Notes: generated from the sequence alone by a model not told the origin. A stretch of DNA of 64,000 bases from Rhodospirillaceae bacterium LM-1 (GCA_902725215.1 CACUVI010000027.1:173455-237454), one strand, 5' to 3'. Positions 8,658-19,274 are shown, counted from the stretch's first letter. Made by a program: numbers and translations.

Positions 8658-8742
8658 AGGGTCGGCCATGATATCTCACTTGCGATGCTTTTAGACAAGG
8701 GTGCCGGATTTGCGGCTCCAAGCTGATCGAGGGGATTGAATC

Positions 8743-9438
8743 ATGTCGAAGGTGATCGTCGTCGAAGACGATGCCGACTTGCGAGAGACGGTTCTCAACT
8801 GCCTGCATCTGTCCGGCCATGAAGCGCTGGGGGTGGGCAGCGGCAGCGAAATGTGGCGCAAGCTGGCCGTGGCGCCGCAAGATATCGTGGTCCTGGATAT
8901 TGGCCTGCCTGACGAGGACGGCTTTTCCATCGCCGCTCATCTGCGCCGCGAAACGTCGATGGGCATCATCATGCTGACCGCCCGCGGTCAGGCCGAGGAC
9001 CGCATCCAGGGCTTCGAGATGGGGGCCGACGTCTATCTGGTCAAACCCGTCAGTTGCCGCGAACTGGCCGCCGCGGTGGCCAATCTGTCGCGCCGCTTGG
9101 AAACCCCCACCACCACCCATCGCCCGCCGCCGCAGCAATCTTGGCGTTTGGACGGGTTCGAATGGCGCTTGCTGACGCCGTCGGGCAAGGCGGTGAAGCT
9201 GACGCCCAAGGAATTGCAACTGATGAAGCGCCTGACATCGGAAGCGGGCGAGCCGGTGGGTCGCGTCGAATTGCTGGCCGCCGTGGGCTATGAAGACGCC
9301 GATCCCGGAAACCGCAATCTGGACGCCTTGGTGCGCCGTTTGCGGCGCAAGGTGGAAGAGGAAACCGAGCAGTTGCTGCCCATCCAGACCGTGCATTCGG
9401 TGGGCTATGTCTTTTCGGCCCCGGTTCAGGTGGACTGA
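8743..9438 (+). CDS. OmpR/PhoB-family response regulator
   Basis: A 231-residue two-domain regulator. The receiver domain has the acidic pocket E8-D9-D10, phospho-acceptor D52 in VVLDIGLPDEDG, and the conserved Lys in YLVKPVS. A proline-rich linker (THRPPPQQ) leads to a winged-helix DNA-binding domain (about 130-228) with the typical KLTPKELQLMKRL and ending TVHSVGYVFSAP. It is divergent from the histidine kinase, which is its probable partner. Direct repeats in the shared upstream region are candidate binding sites. Target genes are not evident; the convergent NnrS-like gene ends 13 bases inside its 3' end. Confidence 0.93.
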   Translation: MSKVIVVEDDADLRETVLNCLHLSGHEALGVGSGSEMWRKLAVAPQDIVVLDIGLPDEDGFSIAAHLRRETSMGIIMLTARGQAEDRIQGFEMGADVYLVKPVSCRELAAAVANLSRRLETPTTTHRPPPQQSWRLDGFEWRLLTPSGKAVKLTPKELQLMKRLTSEAGEPVGRVELLAAVGYEDADPGNRNLDALVRRLRRKVEEETEQLLPIQTVHSVGYVFSAPVQVD

Positions 9439-10505
9439 GGACGGCGTTTCGCCCGTAGAGTTCTGAATGCCAGGGTGACGATCAGCAGAATGATCGCCGC
9501 CTCGTTGAGGACGCCTCCCCATTGGCGCAGCGCCACGATTGCGTTGTGATCGCCGATCAGGCGCAGCAGCAACCCGCCGTGCAAGAGGGCCAGCCAGACC
9601 ATCAGGATCGGATGATAAGGCGTTTGCACTTTCAAGACGGCGGGCAAAATCACCGGCGCGTGGCCGAAGATCATCGAGAAGACGAAGCCCACGAAAATCA
9701 GATGCAGCACGGCGTCGTATTCGAAACCGCCCTGGGGCATGCCGTGATCGATCAGAGCGCCGCCGCCAATGCCCAGCCAGACATAGCCCAGCAGCAAGGC
9801 CAACCCGATGAAGCGGGGCAGGCCCGGTTGACGCAAGTTGCGCCTAGCGATGTCGAAAACCACCAGCCAGACGGCCAGCCCCAGGAAACCAGCCCCCATG
9901 ATGCGCGGCGCTAGGTTGGAATCAATCAGCGATCCGGCGCTGCCCAGCAAGATCAAGGCGATCAGCAAGATCAGGCTGGGCGTGCGGCCCTTGGCAGGGG
10001 GCAGAAAGCGGGTCAATTCCAGGCGCTCGCCTGCGATGGTCAGGGTCAGAAAGGCCATCCAAGACCCCACCGCATCGGGAACTGGTGCGCCGAAGGCCCA
10101 GAAAAAAGTGGCGGCGGCTCCCGCCATGCCGCCCAGCGCCATGATGACGGAGTAAATGGCTGGCTGGCGGCGAACGCCTTCCAGGCCCGACAAGGCCAAA
10201 ACCAACCCGCCCAAAGTCATCAAGATGGGGGCTTGGGAAAATCCGGCCAGGAAAAGCAGCGCGCCGATGCCGCTGAAGGCGGGCGCTAGAAAGGCCCAGC
10301 CGGATTGCAGGGCCACGGCGCGCTCAAGTCCGATCACGGTGGCCAGGAACCCCGCCACCATCAGGGGGCCGTGTTTCATGGCCAGGTCGATGGTTGGGAT
10401 GGGCAGGGCGATGTCCATGCGGTCCAGCCCGGCCAGCAGACCGGCGATCAGGGCCACGGCGCCCGGCGCCAGAAACAAGATGCGGGGCAATTTGTTGAGA
10501 TTCAT
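9426..10505 (-). CDS. NnrS-like polytopic membrane protein
   Basis: A 359-residue protein with about 12 hydrophobic helices and few charged residues. Conserved-looking histidines fall in KHGPLMVAGFLATVIGLERA near residue 44 and in LHLIFVGFVFSMIFGHAP near 265, as in the NnrS family of haem- and copper-containing membrane proteins linked to nitric-oxide stress and denitrification. The assignment is tentative because the family is loosely conserved. It follows a DUF59 iron-sulphur assembly gene with a four-base overlap (ATGA), so the two form an operon. It overlaps the convergent response-regulator gene by 13 bases. Confidence 0.5.
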   Translation of the reverse strand: MNLNKLPRILFLAPGAVALIAGLLAGLDRMDIALPIPTIDLAMKHGPLMVAGFLATVIGLERAVALQSGWAFLAPAFSGIGALLFLAGFSQAPILMTLGGLVLALSGLEGVRRQPAIYSVIMALGGMAGAAATFFWAFGAPVPDAVGSWMAFLTLTIAGERLELTRFLPPAKGRTPSLILLIALILLGSAGSLIDSNLAPRIMGAGFLGLAVWLVVFDIARRNLRQPGLPRFIGLALLLGYVWLGIGGGALIDHGMPQGGFEYDAVLHLIFVGFVFSMIFGHAPVILPAVLKVQTPYHPILMVWLALLHGGLLLRLIGDHNAIVALRQWGGVLNEAAIILLIVTLAFRTLRAKRRPQST

Positions 10506-10822
10506 GGCTTGGCCGCCCAGCCCAGATGGCGGCGCGCCGCCTCGGACATGCGGTCGGGCGACCAGAAAGGCTCTGATAGCAATCTGGCGGCGACGGGAAA
10601 TCCAGGGGCGGCTTGTTCCAGAACCCGCTTGGCCTCATCGGTCAGGCCATGGCCTTGCGGACAAGTGGGGGTGGTCATGATCAGGTCGATTTCAAGCCCG
10701 TCCGGCATCGCTTCAAGCCGTTCGACCAAGCCCAGATCGACGATGTTGACGCCCAGTTCCGGGTCCATGACCTGGGCTTTCAGAGCTTGCAGCAGGATGT
10801 CGCGAGATGGGGGGGCGAGCAT
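10502..10822 (-). CDS. DUF59/MIP18-family metal-sulphur cluster assembly protein
   Basis: A 106-residue single-domain protein of the DUF59 (MIP18, SufT/PaaD-like) family, which helps deliver iron-sulphur clusters to client enzymes. Seen: VMDPELGVNIVDLGLVERL near residue 17, the family's DPE(I/L)xxxIxDLG pattern, and TTPTCPQGHGL near 50 with the conserved Cys. The C-terminal part is longer than in minimal SufT proteins. It overlaps the NnrS-like gene by four bases, hinting at a role in maturing a respiratory or denitrification enzyme; that is inference. Confidence 0.82.
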   Translation of the reverse strand: MLAPPSRDILLQALKAQVMDPELGVNIVDLGLVERLEAMPDGLEIDLIMTTPTCPQGHGLTDEAKRVLEQAAPGFPVAARLLSEPFWSPDRMSEAARRHLGWAAKP

Positions 10823-10966
10823 GGGCTTTTCCTGTTCCGTTCGATGGCGAAATTAGCATTTCATCAAGCCATCCGCCTTGATGCTGGTGAATTCCGCCAA
10901 TTTTGTCGCCCTTGCTCCCGAACGGGTTCTCTTGGATGATAGGGGCCTATCGTCAAGGGGGATGTC

Positions 10967-13171
10967 ATGGCCGCCGCTGAATCCAATGCACATGTCTGGC
11001 GTTTCTTCAGGGCAGGAGGGTTCGATCAGGTGCGCCTGGAAAGCGGCGCCGACTTGCGGGCTTTGTCCAGCCTGGATCAGAAATTGTGGGTGGCCTTAAG
11101 CTGCCCCACGCGCGGCGTTGAATTTGACCCGCGCACGCTGGACATGATCGATCTTGACCATGACGGACGCATCCGGGCGGGCGAGATCCTGTCCGCCGTT
11201 TCCTGGACGCTGGACCGGTTGGCCGATCCCGAAATTCTGTTCAAGGAGGGCGATTGCCTGCCCTTGGCCGCCATCGACGCCTCCAAGCCGGAAGGGGCGC
11301 GCCTTTTGGCCTCGGCCAAGCGCATTTTGTCCAATCTGGACAAGCCGGACGCCGACTGCATTTCGCCCGAAGATACGCTGGATACCGTGCGCATCTTCAC
11401 CCACACCCATTTTAACGGCGACGGTGTGTTGCCGCCCGAGGCCGCCCAAGACGAGGAGGTCGCCGACTTCATCCGCGTCATCATGGACTTGTGCGGAAGC
11501 CAGCCTGATCGTTCGGGCGGCCTGGGCATGAACCGCGAAGCGCTGGAAAAGATGAAAGCCGAGACCGAGGCCTATGTCGCTTGGTGGAATTTGGCCAGGG
11601 GCGATGCGGCCATTCTTCCCTTGGGCGACGAAACGATTGCCGCCCACGAGGCCTTTGCCGCCGTCAGGGAAAAGATCGAGGATTATTTCACCCGCTGCAA
11701 ATTGGCGGCCTATGATCCCAGGGCAGAAGGCGCCTTGAACCGCTCGGAGGATGACTTCAAGGCTCTGGCTCCGCAATTGCTGGCGTCGGATACTTGCCAA
11801 GTGGCCGAATTCCCGTTGGCGCATGCCGGGGCGGGGCGGCACCTGCCCTTGAAAGAATGCATCAATCCGGCTTGGGCGGCGCGCATGGACGCCTTTGCCG
11901 CCAAGGTCGTCTTGCCCCTGCTGGGCAAGACCAGCCAGTTGGACGAGGCGGGCTGGCAGGAGATCAAGAACAGGTTCGTCGCTTTCGAATCCTGGCAGGC
12001 CGCGAAATGCGGCGCGCTGGTCGAGCCTTTGGGAATTGATCGCGTCAGGGCCTTCATCGAGCGTGGCATCGCAGCAAAGATCGGCGCCTTGGTCGCCGAG
12101 GACGAAGCCGTGCAGGGCGAAGCCGACGCCATCGCCGAAGTCAATCGGTTGACGCATTACCGGCGCGATCTGCTGACGCTGCTGAACAATTTCGTGACCT
12201 TCCGCGACTTCTACACCGGGCACAAACGGGCCATTTTCCAGATCGGCACTTTGTATTTGGATGGCCGCAGCTGCGATCTGGTGGTTAGAGGCGACGATCC
12301 GGAGAAGCACGCCAAACTGGCGTCGTTAAGCCGCATCTGTCTGGTCTATTGCGACTGCCACCGTCCGGAAACCGACGAGCGCCTGACCATCGCCGCTGCC
12401 TTCACCTCGGGCGACGCCGATCAGATCGTGGTGGGGCGCAACGGCGTTTTCTACGATCATGCAGGCCGCGATTGGGAAGCCACGGTGGTCAAGATCATCG
12501 ATCACCCGATCAGCCTGCGCCAGGCCTTCTGGCTGCCCTACCGCAAGGTGGGCCAGGCCATCGGATCGCAGATCGAAAAGGCGGCTGCCGCCAGGGCCGC
12601 CGCCCAACATCAACGCGTTGTGGTGGTGTCGTCGAACCCGCTGGCGGGGGCCAAGTCAGCGTCCGGGGCCGTTGCTCCTGTCGGAGGGGCTGCGCCCGCG
12701 CCCGTGGCGGCGGCTCCCGGCGCTTTCGACGCCGGCCGCTTCGCGGGCATCTTCGCCGCCATCGGTTTGGCCATCGGCGCCATCGGCACCGCCGTCGCCA
12801 CGGTGGTCTCCAGTTTCCTGAACTTGTCTTGGTGGCAGATGCCGCTGGCGCTGTTCGGCGTGGTCATGCTGTTCAGCGGACCTTCGATTCTGATCGCCTT
12901 CATGAAACTGCGTCAGCGCAATCTGGGTCCGATTTTGGACGCCAATGGCTGGGCGGTGAATTCCAGGGCCAAGATCAACATTCCCTTCGGCACATCGCTT
13001 ACCCATCTGGCCAAGCTGCCCGATGGCGCCGAGCGCGGTCTTTCCGATCCCTATGCCGAGAAGCAGCCGCCCTGGAAACTTTATCTTTCCTTGGGGTTCA
13101 TCATCGCCGCACTCATCGGCTTGTGGTTCGCCGGGGGTGGCCAACTGTTGCTCCAGCTTCTCAAGCACTGA
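10967..13171 (+). CDS. Large EF-hand protein with C-terminal membrane helices
   Basis: A 734-residue protein I cannot assign to a named function. A canonical EF-hand loop, [12 protein letters not shown] at residues 62-73, has every expected ligand position (D, D, D, G, I, E), and a degenerate second loop ([11 protein letters not shown]) follows near 147. The middle is a long soluble region without recognisable motif. A Pro/Ala-rich linker near 560-585 precedes a glycine-rich hydrophobic helix ([18 protein letters not shown]), a second one ([20 protein letters not shown]) and a final one at the C-terminus. It has no signal peptide, so the EF-hand side is probably cytoplasmic. AAGGGGG lies before the ATG. 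The last 91 bases overlap the convergent rimO. Confidence 0.75.
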   Translation: MAAAESNAHVWRFFRAGGFDQVRLESGADLRALSSLDQKLWVALSCPTRGVEFDPRTLDMIDLDHDGRIRAGEILSAVSWTLDRLADPEILFKEGDCLPLAAIDASKPEGARLLASAKRILSNLDKPDADCISPEDTLDTVRIFTHTHFNGDGVLPPEAAQDEEVADFIRVIMDLCGSQPDRSGGLGMNREALEKMKAETEAYVAWWNLARGDAAILPLGDETIAAHEAFAAVREKIEDYFTRCKLAAYDPRAEGALNRSEDDFKALAPQLLASDTCQVAEFPLAHAGAGRHLPLKECINPAWAARMDAFAAKVVLPLLGKTSQLDEAGWQEIKNRFVAFESWQAAKCGALVEPLGIDRVRAFIERGIAAKIGALVAEDEAVQGEADAIAEVNRLTHYRRDLLTLLNNFVTFRDFYTGHKRAIFQIGTLYLDGRSCDLVVRGDDPEKHAKLASLSRICLVYCDCHRPETDERLTIAAAFTSGDADQIVVGRNGVFYDHAGRDWEATVVKIIDHPISLRQAFWLPYRKVGQAIGSQIEKAAAARAAAQHQRVVVVSSNPLAGAKSASGAVAPVGGAAPAPVAAAPGAFDAGRFAGIFAAIGLAIGAIGTAVATVVSSFLNLSWWQMPLALFGVVMLFSGPSILIAFMKLRQRNLGPILDANGWAVNSRAKINIPFGTSLTHLAKLPDGAERGLSDPYAEKQPPWKLYLSLGFIIAALIGLWFAGGGQLLLQLLKH

Positions 13172-14493
13172 ATCGGCTTGGCGATCAGATCGTAATCCTC
13201 GGCCTTGGTCACTTGGGCGTCGATCAGGTCGCCGGGATGCATGACAAGATCGCCCGCAAGATGCACCACGCCGTCCACTTCCGGCGAATCGCCGATCGAG
13301 CGTCCGATGCCGCCCCAGGCATCGACCTCATCGACCAGTACTTCGATGCGCATGCCGACCTTGTTTTTCAGCTTCAAGGCGCTGATGCGCCGTTGCGCCG
13401 CCATCAGGCGTTCCCAACGCTCTTGCTTAATTTTCTCGGGCACCTGATTCGCAAGGTCGTTGGCGGGCGCGCCTTCAACCGCTTCATAGGTGAAGCAGCC
13501 GACGCGGTCCAGCCTTGCCGCTTCCAGCCATTCCAAAAGGAAGCGGAAATCTTCTTCGGTTTCGCCGGGAAAACCCACGATGAAGGTCGAGCGCAACACC
13601 AGTTCGGGCACGCGGTCGCGCCAATGCCGGATGCGTTCCAGCGTGCGGTCCTGGAAACTGGGCCTGCGCATGGCTTTCAGCACCTTGGGGCTGGCATGTT
13701 GGAAAGGAATGTCCAGATAGGGCAGGACCAATCCTTCTTGCATCAGGGGAATCAGCTCGTCGGCGATGGGCTGCGGATAGACGTAATGCAGGCGTATCCA
13801 AGCCCCCAGCCTGCCAAGCTCGCGGACCAGTTCGGGCAGGCGGGCCTTGACTTGCCTTCCTTTCCAATCGCTGGCGGCATGTTTGAGGTCGATGCCATAG
13901 GCGGTCAGGTCCTGGGCGATGACCAGCAATTCGCGCACGCCCGCTTTGACCAGCGCTTCGGCTTCGCCCAGAATGTCGCTGGCCGGGCGGCTGACTTGCG
14001 GGCCGCGCAAATGCGGGATGATGCAAAAGCTGCAAGCATGGTCGCAGCCTTCCGAAATCTTGAGATAGGCGTAATGTTTGGGGGTCAGGCGCAATCCCTG
14101 CGGCGGCGCCAGATCAAGATAGGGCGCGTGCGGCGGCGGAACTGCGGCATGAACCGCCTCGATAACGCGTTCGAACTGCATGGGGCCGCTGGCCGACAGC
14201 AAATTCGGAAAACGTTTCAGAACCTCCGGGTCGGCGCCCATGCAGCCGGTGACGATGACCTTGCCGTTTTCCTCCAAGGCCTCGGCGATGGCCTGATAGC
14301 TTTCGGCCCTGGCGCTGTCCAGAAAGCCGCAGGTGTTGACGATCACCGCTTGCGCTCCCTGGTAATCTGGCGCGATCTCGTAGCCCTCGGCTTTCAACAA
14401 GGTCAGAATCCGCTCGGAATCGACCAAAGCCTTGGCGCAGCCCAGACTGACGATGCCGATGCGGGCGGATTTTTTGGAAGACGTCTTGCTCAT
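13081..14493 (-). CDS. rimO: Ribosomal protein S12 methylthiotransferase RimO
   Basis: Radical-SAM enzyme that methylthiolates Asp88 of ribosomal protein S12, using two iron-sulphur clusters. The UPF0004 domain begins [17 protein letters not shown] and has further Cys in VNTCGF and TGCMG. The radical-SAM triad CxxxCxxC is in [13 protein letters not shown] near residue 148. A TRAM domain follows from about 370. A typical RimO ends near the sequence EDYDLI; here about 32 extra residues (KPIQCLRSW onward) follow, read from DNA that also encodes the end of the EF-hand protein on the other strand. The start lies 29 bases from the divergent secreted-protein gene. Confidence 0.95.
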   Translation of the reverse strand: MSKTSSKKSARIGIVSLGCAKALVDSERILTLLKAEGYEIAPDYQGAQAVIVNTCGFLDSARAESYQAIAEALEENGKVIVTGCMGADPEVLKRFPNLLSASGPMQFERVIEAVHAAVPPPHAPYLDLAPPQGLRLTPKHYAYLKISEGCDHACSFCIIPHLRGPQVSRPASDILGEAEALVKAGVRELLVIAQDLTAYGIDLKHAASDWKGRQVKARLPELVRELGRLGAWIRLHYVYPQPIADELIPLMQEGLVLPYLDIPFQHASPKVLKAMRRPSFQDRTLERIRHWRDRVPELVLRSTFIVGFPGETEEDFRFLLEWLEAARLDRVGCFTYEAVEGAPANDLANQVPEKIKQERWERLMAAQRRISALKLKNKVGMRIEVLVDEVDAWGGIGRSIGDSPEVDGVVHLAGDLVMHPGDLIDAQVTKAEDYDLIAKPIQCLRSWSNSWPPPANHKPMSAAMMNPKER

Positions 14494-14522
14494 GGGGGCC
14501 TTTATAGGGCAAAAATACGACC

Positions 14523-15383
14523 ATGATGAAGCGTTTCATGCGCATGTCGGCCATTCTGGCCCTGCTGATCGTCCTTCTGCCCACCCTGGCCCGGGCCGAG
14601 GGGCCGTATCGCGCCATGCCCTGGCATTTGGTGGACATCTATTGGCGGCTTGATCCCAATATCCAAAGCCAGACCTTCCAGGATCTGTCCATGGACGTCA
14701 CCATCGAGGGCGATCCAAAGGCAAGCCCTCCCTTGTACATCGCCCCTCTGGGCCTGTTCTGGTTGGGCGAGGCCAAGGCCTATGCCGGGCTGCAAACTTG
14801 GCTCAAGCATGATTCTGAAGGCAACCGGGGGCCGGGCATTATCTTTTCGCGCTTTGGCGAGCGCAGGGCCGACAAGCTGAAAGTGGCTCCCGGCGGCGTT
14901 TATGAAAGCGCTGGCTATGAGGGCGATTTCATCAGCGTGCGTCACGGCATGCCCTGGTCTGCCGGGCAGTATACCGCCAAGCTGCAATCGGAACCCAATC
15001 CCACTGCGCCGGATGGCGATCGTTGGGTTTCCTTCCAGGTTTGCCTGAAATTCGAGAATAGTTGCGGCAAGGCGGGCGATCTGGCATTCCCCAATCCCAA
15101 GGCGGCCTTGCGCGACCGCATGTATTCCTTCGTCGAAATCTACGACAAGCTGACCGACGAATCCCAGATCACGCCCATCACCGTCACCTTCGGCCCGCCC
15201 AAGATAAATGGCAAGATCGTGCCGGTGATGAAGGCGACGGCCATCTATCGCCTGGATGTTCCCTTGCGTGTGCGATCATTTCGCACCAGCGAGGGCGGCG
15301 TCAAGGTGATCGTGGGCGAGAAACGGCCCCTGGCCGAACTGCCCATCATTGACGGCTATCGGCGCGAGCAGGTTCTGCCCTGA
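14523..15383 (+). CDS. Secreted protein of unknown function
   Basis: A 286-residue protein with a clear Sec signal peptide ([24 protein letters not shown], cleavage expected after ARA). The mature part is rich in aromatic residues and turns, with [19 protein letters not shown] near residue 90 and two Cys near 177-184. The pattern of a tryptophan- and tyrosine-rich beta protein vaguely recalls secreted carbohydrate-binding DUF3472 proteins, but I would not assign it. Its TGA overlaps the ATG of hrpB by one base, so the two are co-transcribed. No catalytic motif was recognised. Confidence 0.75.
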   Translation: MMKRFMRMSAILALLIVLLPTLARAEGPYRAMPWHLVDIYWRLDPNIQSQTFQDLSMDVTIEGDPKASPPLYIAPLGLFWLGEAKAYAGLQTWLKHDSEGNRGPGIIFSRFGERRADKLKVAPGGVYESAGYEGDFISVRHGMPWSAGQYTAKLQSEPNPTAPDGDRWVSFQVCLKFENSCGKAGDLAFPNPKAALRDRMYSFVEIYDKLTDESQITPITVTFGPPKINGKIVPVMKATAIYRLDVPLRVRSFRTSEGGVKVIVGEKRPLAELPIIDGYRREQVLP

Positions 15384-17875
15384 TGAAGGCTTGGCTTCCC
15401 GCCCTGCCCATCGATGCCGTTCTTTCCGATTTGGCCCAGGCTTTGGAAGGCGCATCCGCCGCCGTTCTGGAAGCGCCGCCGGGGGCGGGTAAAAGCACCC
15501 GCGTGCCGTTGGCTCTGCTGGATGCTTCCTGGCTTGGCGGCAAAACCATCTTGATGCTGGAACCCAGGCGGCTGGCGGCGCGTGCCGTGGCGTCTCGCAT
15601 GAGCGCCAGTTTGGGCGAGGCGGTCGGCGGCACGGTCGGCTATCGCGTGCGGCTGGAAAGCAAGATATCGAAGGCGACGCGCATCGAAGTGGTGACGGAA
15701 GGCATCCTGACCAGGCGCATGCAGTCGGACCCCGAACTTTCCGGCGTCGGGCTGGTCATCTTCGACGAGTTCCACGAACGATCCTTGGATGCCGATCTGG
15801 GCTTGGCTTTGTGCCTGGAAGCGCAATCGGCCCTTAGGCCCGATCTGAAAATTCTGGTCATGTCTGCCACGCTGGAAGGTGAGCGCATCGCCAAGCTATT
15901 GGGAAACGCGCCGGTGGTGCGTTCCGAAGGGCGGATGTATCCGGTCGAGACTCGCTATCTGGATCGTCCGATCAAGGATCGCTTCGAAGATGAAATGGCG
16001 CGTTTGATCCGACGGGCGATGAGCGAGGAAGGCGAGGGTGACGGGCTGGCCTTCCTGCCCGGCGAGGCCGAGATCAAGCGCGTGGCCGAACGTTTGGGCG
16101 AGATGAGAGCCGATGTGCTGCCGCTGTATGGCGCCTTGTCTCCCGAAGCGCAAGATCGCGCGCTGTCGCCCAGCCCGCCGGGCAGGCGCAAGCTGGTGCT
16201 GGCGACCACCATCGCCGAAACGAGTCTGACCATCGAAGGGGTGCGCATCGTCATCGATGGCGGCCTGAAACGGGCGCTGCGCTTCGACCCGGCTTCCGGC
16301 ATGGCGGGGCTGCAAACCGTGCGGGTATCGAAAGCCTCGGCGGAGCAGCGCAAGGGCCGCGCCGGACGTTTGGGGCCGGGCGTTTGCTATCGCCTGTGGC
16401 CCGAGCCGGAAGATCGCGCCCTGGCCGCCTTTGACGCGCCCGAGATTCTGCAAGCTGATCTGGCGCCGCTGGCTCTGGCCCTGGCTGAATGGGGCGTCGA
16501 TGACCCCACCTCACTGGCTTGGCTCGATCCGCCGCCCGCCGCCGCTTTTTCGCAGGCGGTGTTGTTGCTGAAAAGCCTGGAAGCCTTGGATGCCGAGGGG
16601 CGCATCACGCCGCTGGGAAAAAGCATGGCCCGTCTGCCCGCTCATCCCCGCCTAGCCCATATGATTGTCAAAGGCAACGAGATGGGCGAGGGGGCTACCG
16701 CTTGCCTGCTGGCGGCTTTGATCGGCGAGCGCGATATTCTGTCAGGCGGGCGCGATGTTGATTTGCGTTTGCGCCTGGATTTGGCGTCCGATCGCAAAGC
16801 GCAGATGCCGCACGGATTTCATCTGTACCGGGGTGCTGTCGAGCGCGTGCGGGCAAGTGCCGCCCAGTTGAAACGCGCGGCGGGGATTGCCGATGGATCT
16901 GTGAATAGCCAGTCCTGCGGTAGTCTGATCGCTTTCGCCTATCCCGACCGCATCGCGCAACGCCGAGGCGGGCGCGGTCTTTACCGTCTGTCTGGCGGTC
17001 GCGGCGGAAAATTGAACGAAGACGATCCGCTGGCAGGCGAAGAATTCCTGGCCGTGGCGCATCTGGACGGGGCGGGGGCCGATGGGCGCATCTTCCTGGC
17101 GGCGCCGATCACGCTGGCTGAACTTGAGCAGGATTTCGAAAGCGAATTGTCGGAACGCGCCTTTGTGGAATGGGATGGTCGGGAAGAGGCGGTCAAGGCT
17201 AGGCGTCAGCGCCGGTTGGGGGCTTTGATCCTTTCCGATAAGCCCTTGCCCAATCCCGACCCTGCCTTGGTTCTGGCGGCGATGACGGATGGCCTTCGCA
17301 GACTGGGGTTGCAAGCCCTGCCTTGGACAAAAGAAGCCGAGCGCTTTCGAAGCCGCGTGCGCTTTCTTGCCCGTCATCGGCCCAATGACGGCTGGCCGGA
17401 CTTTTCCGATGAAGCCCTATTGGGGGATTTGGAGGGATGGTTGGGGCCTTATTTGGCTTGTGTCACGCGCCGCGCCGATCTGGCCAAACTCGATCTATTG
17501 GAAATTCTGAAGGCGCAAATCCCCTGGGAGCGGCAGCGCAAATTGGAAACACTGGCGCCCGAACGCATCGAAGTACCGTCGGGCAACACGCATGCCATCG
17601 ATTACGGCGAAGAATCGCCGGTGCTGGCGGTCAAGCTGCAAGAAATGTTCGGGGCTGTCGATGGGCCTGCGGTGTTGGAAGGCCAAGTGGCGCTGACGCT
17701 GCATCTGTTGTCGCCGGCAGCTAGGCCGCTGGCTGTGACGCAGGATCTTAGAAGTTTTTGGGCGAACGCTTACCCTTCGGTGAAGTCCGAGATGCGGGGG
17801 CGCTACCCGCGCCACCCCTGGCCGGACGACCCGGTGGCCGCGCCCGCGACGGCGAAGACGAAGAAGCGGATGTAG
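15383..17875 (+). CDS. hrpB: ATP-dependent helicase HrpB
   Basis: An 830-residue DEAH-type RNA helicase, the usual length for HrpB. Motif I is [17 protein letters not shown] near residue 31, motif [19 protein letters not shown] near 125, motif [11 protein letters not shown], and motif [20 protein letters not shown]. The helicase core is followed by the HA2 and HrpB C-terminal domains. The cellular role of HrpB is poorly defined. The start overlaps the upstream secreted-protein stop. Its last 128 bases overlap the convergent rluE gene, so the C-terminal residues ([17 protein letters not shown]) share DNA with a low-complexity tail on the other strand. Confidence 0.94.
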   Translation: MKAWLPALPIDAVLSDLAQALEGASAAVLEAPPGAGKSTRVPLALLDASWLGGKTILMLEPRRLAARAVASRMSASLGEAVGGTVGYRVRLESKISKATRIEVVTEGILTRRMQSDPELSGVGLVIFDEFHERSLDADLGLALCLEAQSALRPDLKILVMSATLEGERIAKLLGNAPVVRSEGRMYPVETRYLDRPIKDRFEDEMARLIRRAMSEEGEGDGLAFLPGEAEIKRVAERLGEMRADVLPLYGALSPEAQDRALSPSPPGRRKLVLATTIAETSLTIEGVRIVIDGGLKRALRFDPASGMAGLQTVRVSKASAEQRKGRAGRLGPGVCYRLWPEPEDRALAAFDAPEILQADLAPLALALAEWGVDDPTSLAWLDPPPAAAFSQAVLLLKSLEALDAEGRITPLGKSMARLPAHPRLAHMIVKGNEMGEGATACLLAALIGERDILSGGRDVDLRLRLDLASDRKAQMPHGFHLYRGAVERVRASAAQLKRAAGIADGSVNSQSCGSLIAFAYPDRIAQRRGGRGLYRLSGGRGGKLNEDDPLAGEEFLAVAHLDGAGADGRIFLAAPITLAELEQDFESELSERAFVEWDGREEAVKARRQRRLGALILSDKPLPNPDPALVLAAMTDGLRRLGLQALPWTKEAERFRSRVRFLARHRPNDGWPDFSDEALLGDLEGWLGPYLACVTRRADLAKLDLLEILKAQIPWERQRKLETLAPERIEVPSGNTHAIDYGEESPVLAVKLQEMFGAVDGPAVLEGQVALTLHLLSPAARPLAVTQDLRSFWANAYPSVKSEMRGRYPRHPWPDDPVAAPATAKTKKRM

Positions 17876-18413
17876 GCGCTTCCACCTCCCGCCACTCGCC
17901 GGGTTGCAAGCCATCCAGTTTCCAGTCGCCGATGGCGGCGCGAATCAAGCGCAGGGTGGGCAGGCCCACCGCCGCCGTCATGCGCCGCACCTGGCGGTTC
18001 TTGCCTTCGGTGATGGTCAGTTCGATCCAACTGGTGGGAATGGCGGCGCGGTAACGGATGGGAGGCTCGCGCGGCCACAGATTAGGCGGCTCGGGAATGA
18101 TCCAGGCCTTGGCGGGCAAGGTCTTGCCGTCCTTCAACTCGACGCCCCGGCAAAGTTTTTGCAGCGCGTCCTGGTCGGGGATGCCTTCCACCTGCGCCCA
18201 ATAGGTTTTGGGCGTCTTGTTCTTGGGATCGGCGAGCCGCTTGTTCAGCTTGCCGTCGTCGGTCAGCGCCAGCAGGCCCTCGCTGTCGTAATCAAGCCGC
18301 CCTGCCGCGTAAACGCCCTTCACCTTCACATGGTCGGCCAGGGTTGGCCGCCCCTCGGGGTCGGTGAATTGGCATAAAACGTTAAAGGGCTTGTTCAACA
18401 AGATGAGCGTCAT
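17748..18413 (-). CDS. rluE: Pseudouridine synthase, RluE/RsuA family
   Basis: A 221-residue rRNA pseudouridine synthase. It begins [17 protein letters not shown], like RluE, and has the catalytic motif [14 protein letters not shown] with the essential Asp, then [21 protein letters not shown]. No S4 RNA-binding domain precedes the catalytic domain, which favours RluE (23S rRNA U2457) over RluB/RsuA. The start at 18413 is set by homology; the open frame extends 72 codons upstream without family similarity. The C-terminus is a Ser/Pro/Arg/Gly-rich tail of about 40 residues that overlaps the end of hrpB. The start is 13 bases from the divergent trmH-family gene. Confidence 0.85.
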   Translation of the reverse strand: MTLILLNKPFNVLCQFTDPEGRPTLADHVKVKGVYAAGRLDYDSEGLLALTDDGKLNKRLADPKNKTPKTYWAQVEGIPDQDALQKLCRGVELKDGKTLPAKAWIIPEPPNLWPREPPIRYRAAIPTSWIELTITEGKNRQVRRMTAAVGLPTLRLIRAAIGDWKLDGLQPGEWREVEAPTSASSSSPSRARPPGRPARGGAGSAPASRTSPKGKRSPKNF

Positions 18414-18426
18414 GGTAAAAGGAACT

Positions 18427-19242
18427 ATGGCACAGAGACCCAAAACACCCCAGCAGAAACACCGTCCCACCGTTCCCGAAGCCGAGCGCGATTTGTTGCG
18501 CATCTCGGGCCTGTCGGCGGTAACCGCGCTGGTCGAGCGCGACCCGGCCCGCGTCTCGCGACTTTTCATGGATGAGAGAACGGCCAAAAAGGCGACGGCT
18601 TTGTGCGCCAAGCTGGCCGAGGGGCACAAGCCTTACCGCACCCTTGACGGCGAGGAATTGACGAAACTGGCTGGCACGCCGATGCATGGCGGCATTCTGG
18701 CCCTGGCCAAGCCCAGAACGGTGGCGAGTTTCGATGCCCATGCCGCCAAGGATTGGGCGAAGGAAGGCAAGTCGATCATGGTGCTGGATGGGGTGGGCAA
18801 TCCGCACAATCTGGGCGCCATCGCCCGCACCCTGGCCTTTTTCGGCATTGAGCGCCTGTTGTTGTCGGATCATCCAGGACAGGCCCAGCCTTCGGACGCC
18901 GCCTATCGCATTGCCGAGGGCGGGCTGGAATGGCTGGAGATCATCAAGGCCGAACGCTTTCCGTTGCCCTTGAAACGTCTAAAGGAAGCCGGTTTCTTTG
19001 TGATCGGCACGGCGTTGGAAGCCGGTTCGAAACCCCTGGCCGAGGTGCTGGGCTGGGCGCGCAAACGCCCGATCGCCTTCGTGCTGGGCAATGAGGAAAC
19101 CGGCCTGCCCAAGCATAGCCAAGCCGAATGCGACGCCCTGGCGGTGATTCCGGGTTCGGGCCATGTGCAATCGCTGAACGTGGCGGCCACAGCGGCGATT
19201 GTGGCTTTCCTTGCCGCGCAAGGAAACCCCCGTCGGTTTTGA
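18427..19242 (+). CDS. TrmH/SpoU-family RNA 2'-O-methyltransferase
   Basis: A 271-residue SPOUT-class methyltransferase that would methylate ribose in rRNA or tRNA with SAM. The three family motifs are present: [27 protein letters not shown], and [18 protein letters not shown], which form the trefoil-knot SAM site. A basic N-terminal segment and a substrate-binding domain precede them. Between RlmB-like and TrmH-like the exact target cannot be read. The ATG at 18427 follows AAAAGGA; the open frame extends 21 codons further upstream into rluE. Its TGA stop overlaps the -35 box of the toxin-antitoxin promoter. Confidence 0.9.
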   Translation: MAQRPKTPQQKHRPTVPEAERDLLRISGLSAVTALVERDPARVSRLFMDERTAKKATALCAKLAEGHKPYRTLDGEELTKLAGTPMHGGILALAKPRTVASFDAHAAKDWAKEGKSIMVLDGVGNPHNLGAIARTLAFFGIERLLLSDHPGQAQPSDAAYRIAEGGLEWLEIIKAERFPLPLKRLKEAGFFVIGTALEAGSKPLAEVLGWARKRPIAFVLGNEETGLPKHSQAECDALAVIPGSGHVQSLNVAATAAIVAFLAAQGNPRRF

Positions 19243-19267
19243 CAATGCGCCCCTTGAGTGATATCAT
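19239..19267 (+). promoter_or_regulatory. Promoter of the FitAB-type toxin-antitoxin operon
   Basis: TTGACA at 19239-19244, a 17-base spacer, and TATCAT at 19262-19267 form a near-consensus sigma-70 promoter 21 bases before the antitoxin ATG. The -35 box overlaps the stop codon of the upstream methyltransferase gene. Confidence 0.75.
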
Positions 19268-19274
19268 GATATCA
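19259..19274. promoter_or_regulatory. 16-bp palindromic operator over the -10 box
   Basis: TGATATCATGATATCA is a perfect 16-base palindrome that covers the -10 box. Ribbon-helix-helix antitoxins of the FitA/VapB type repress their own operon by binding such palindromes, so this is the probable autoregulatory site. Confidence 0.75.

Noticed and set aside
12349-14526. 725-codon open frame on the plus strand
   Set aside because: It spans the end of the EF-hand gene in another frame and the complement of rimO; its sequence matches no family.
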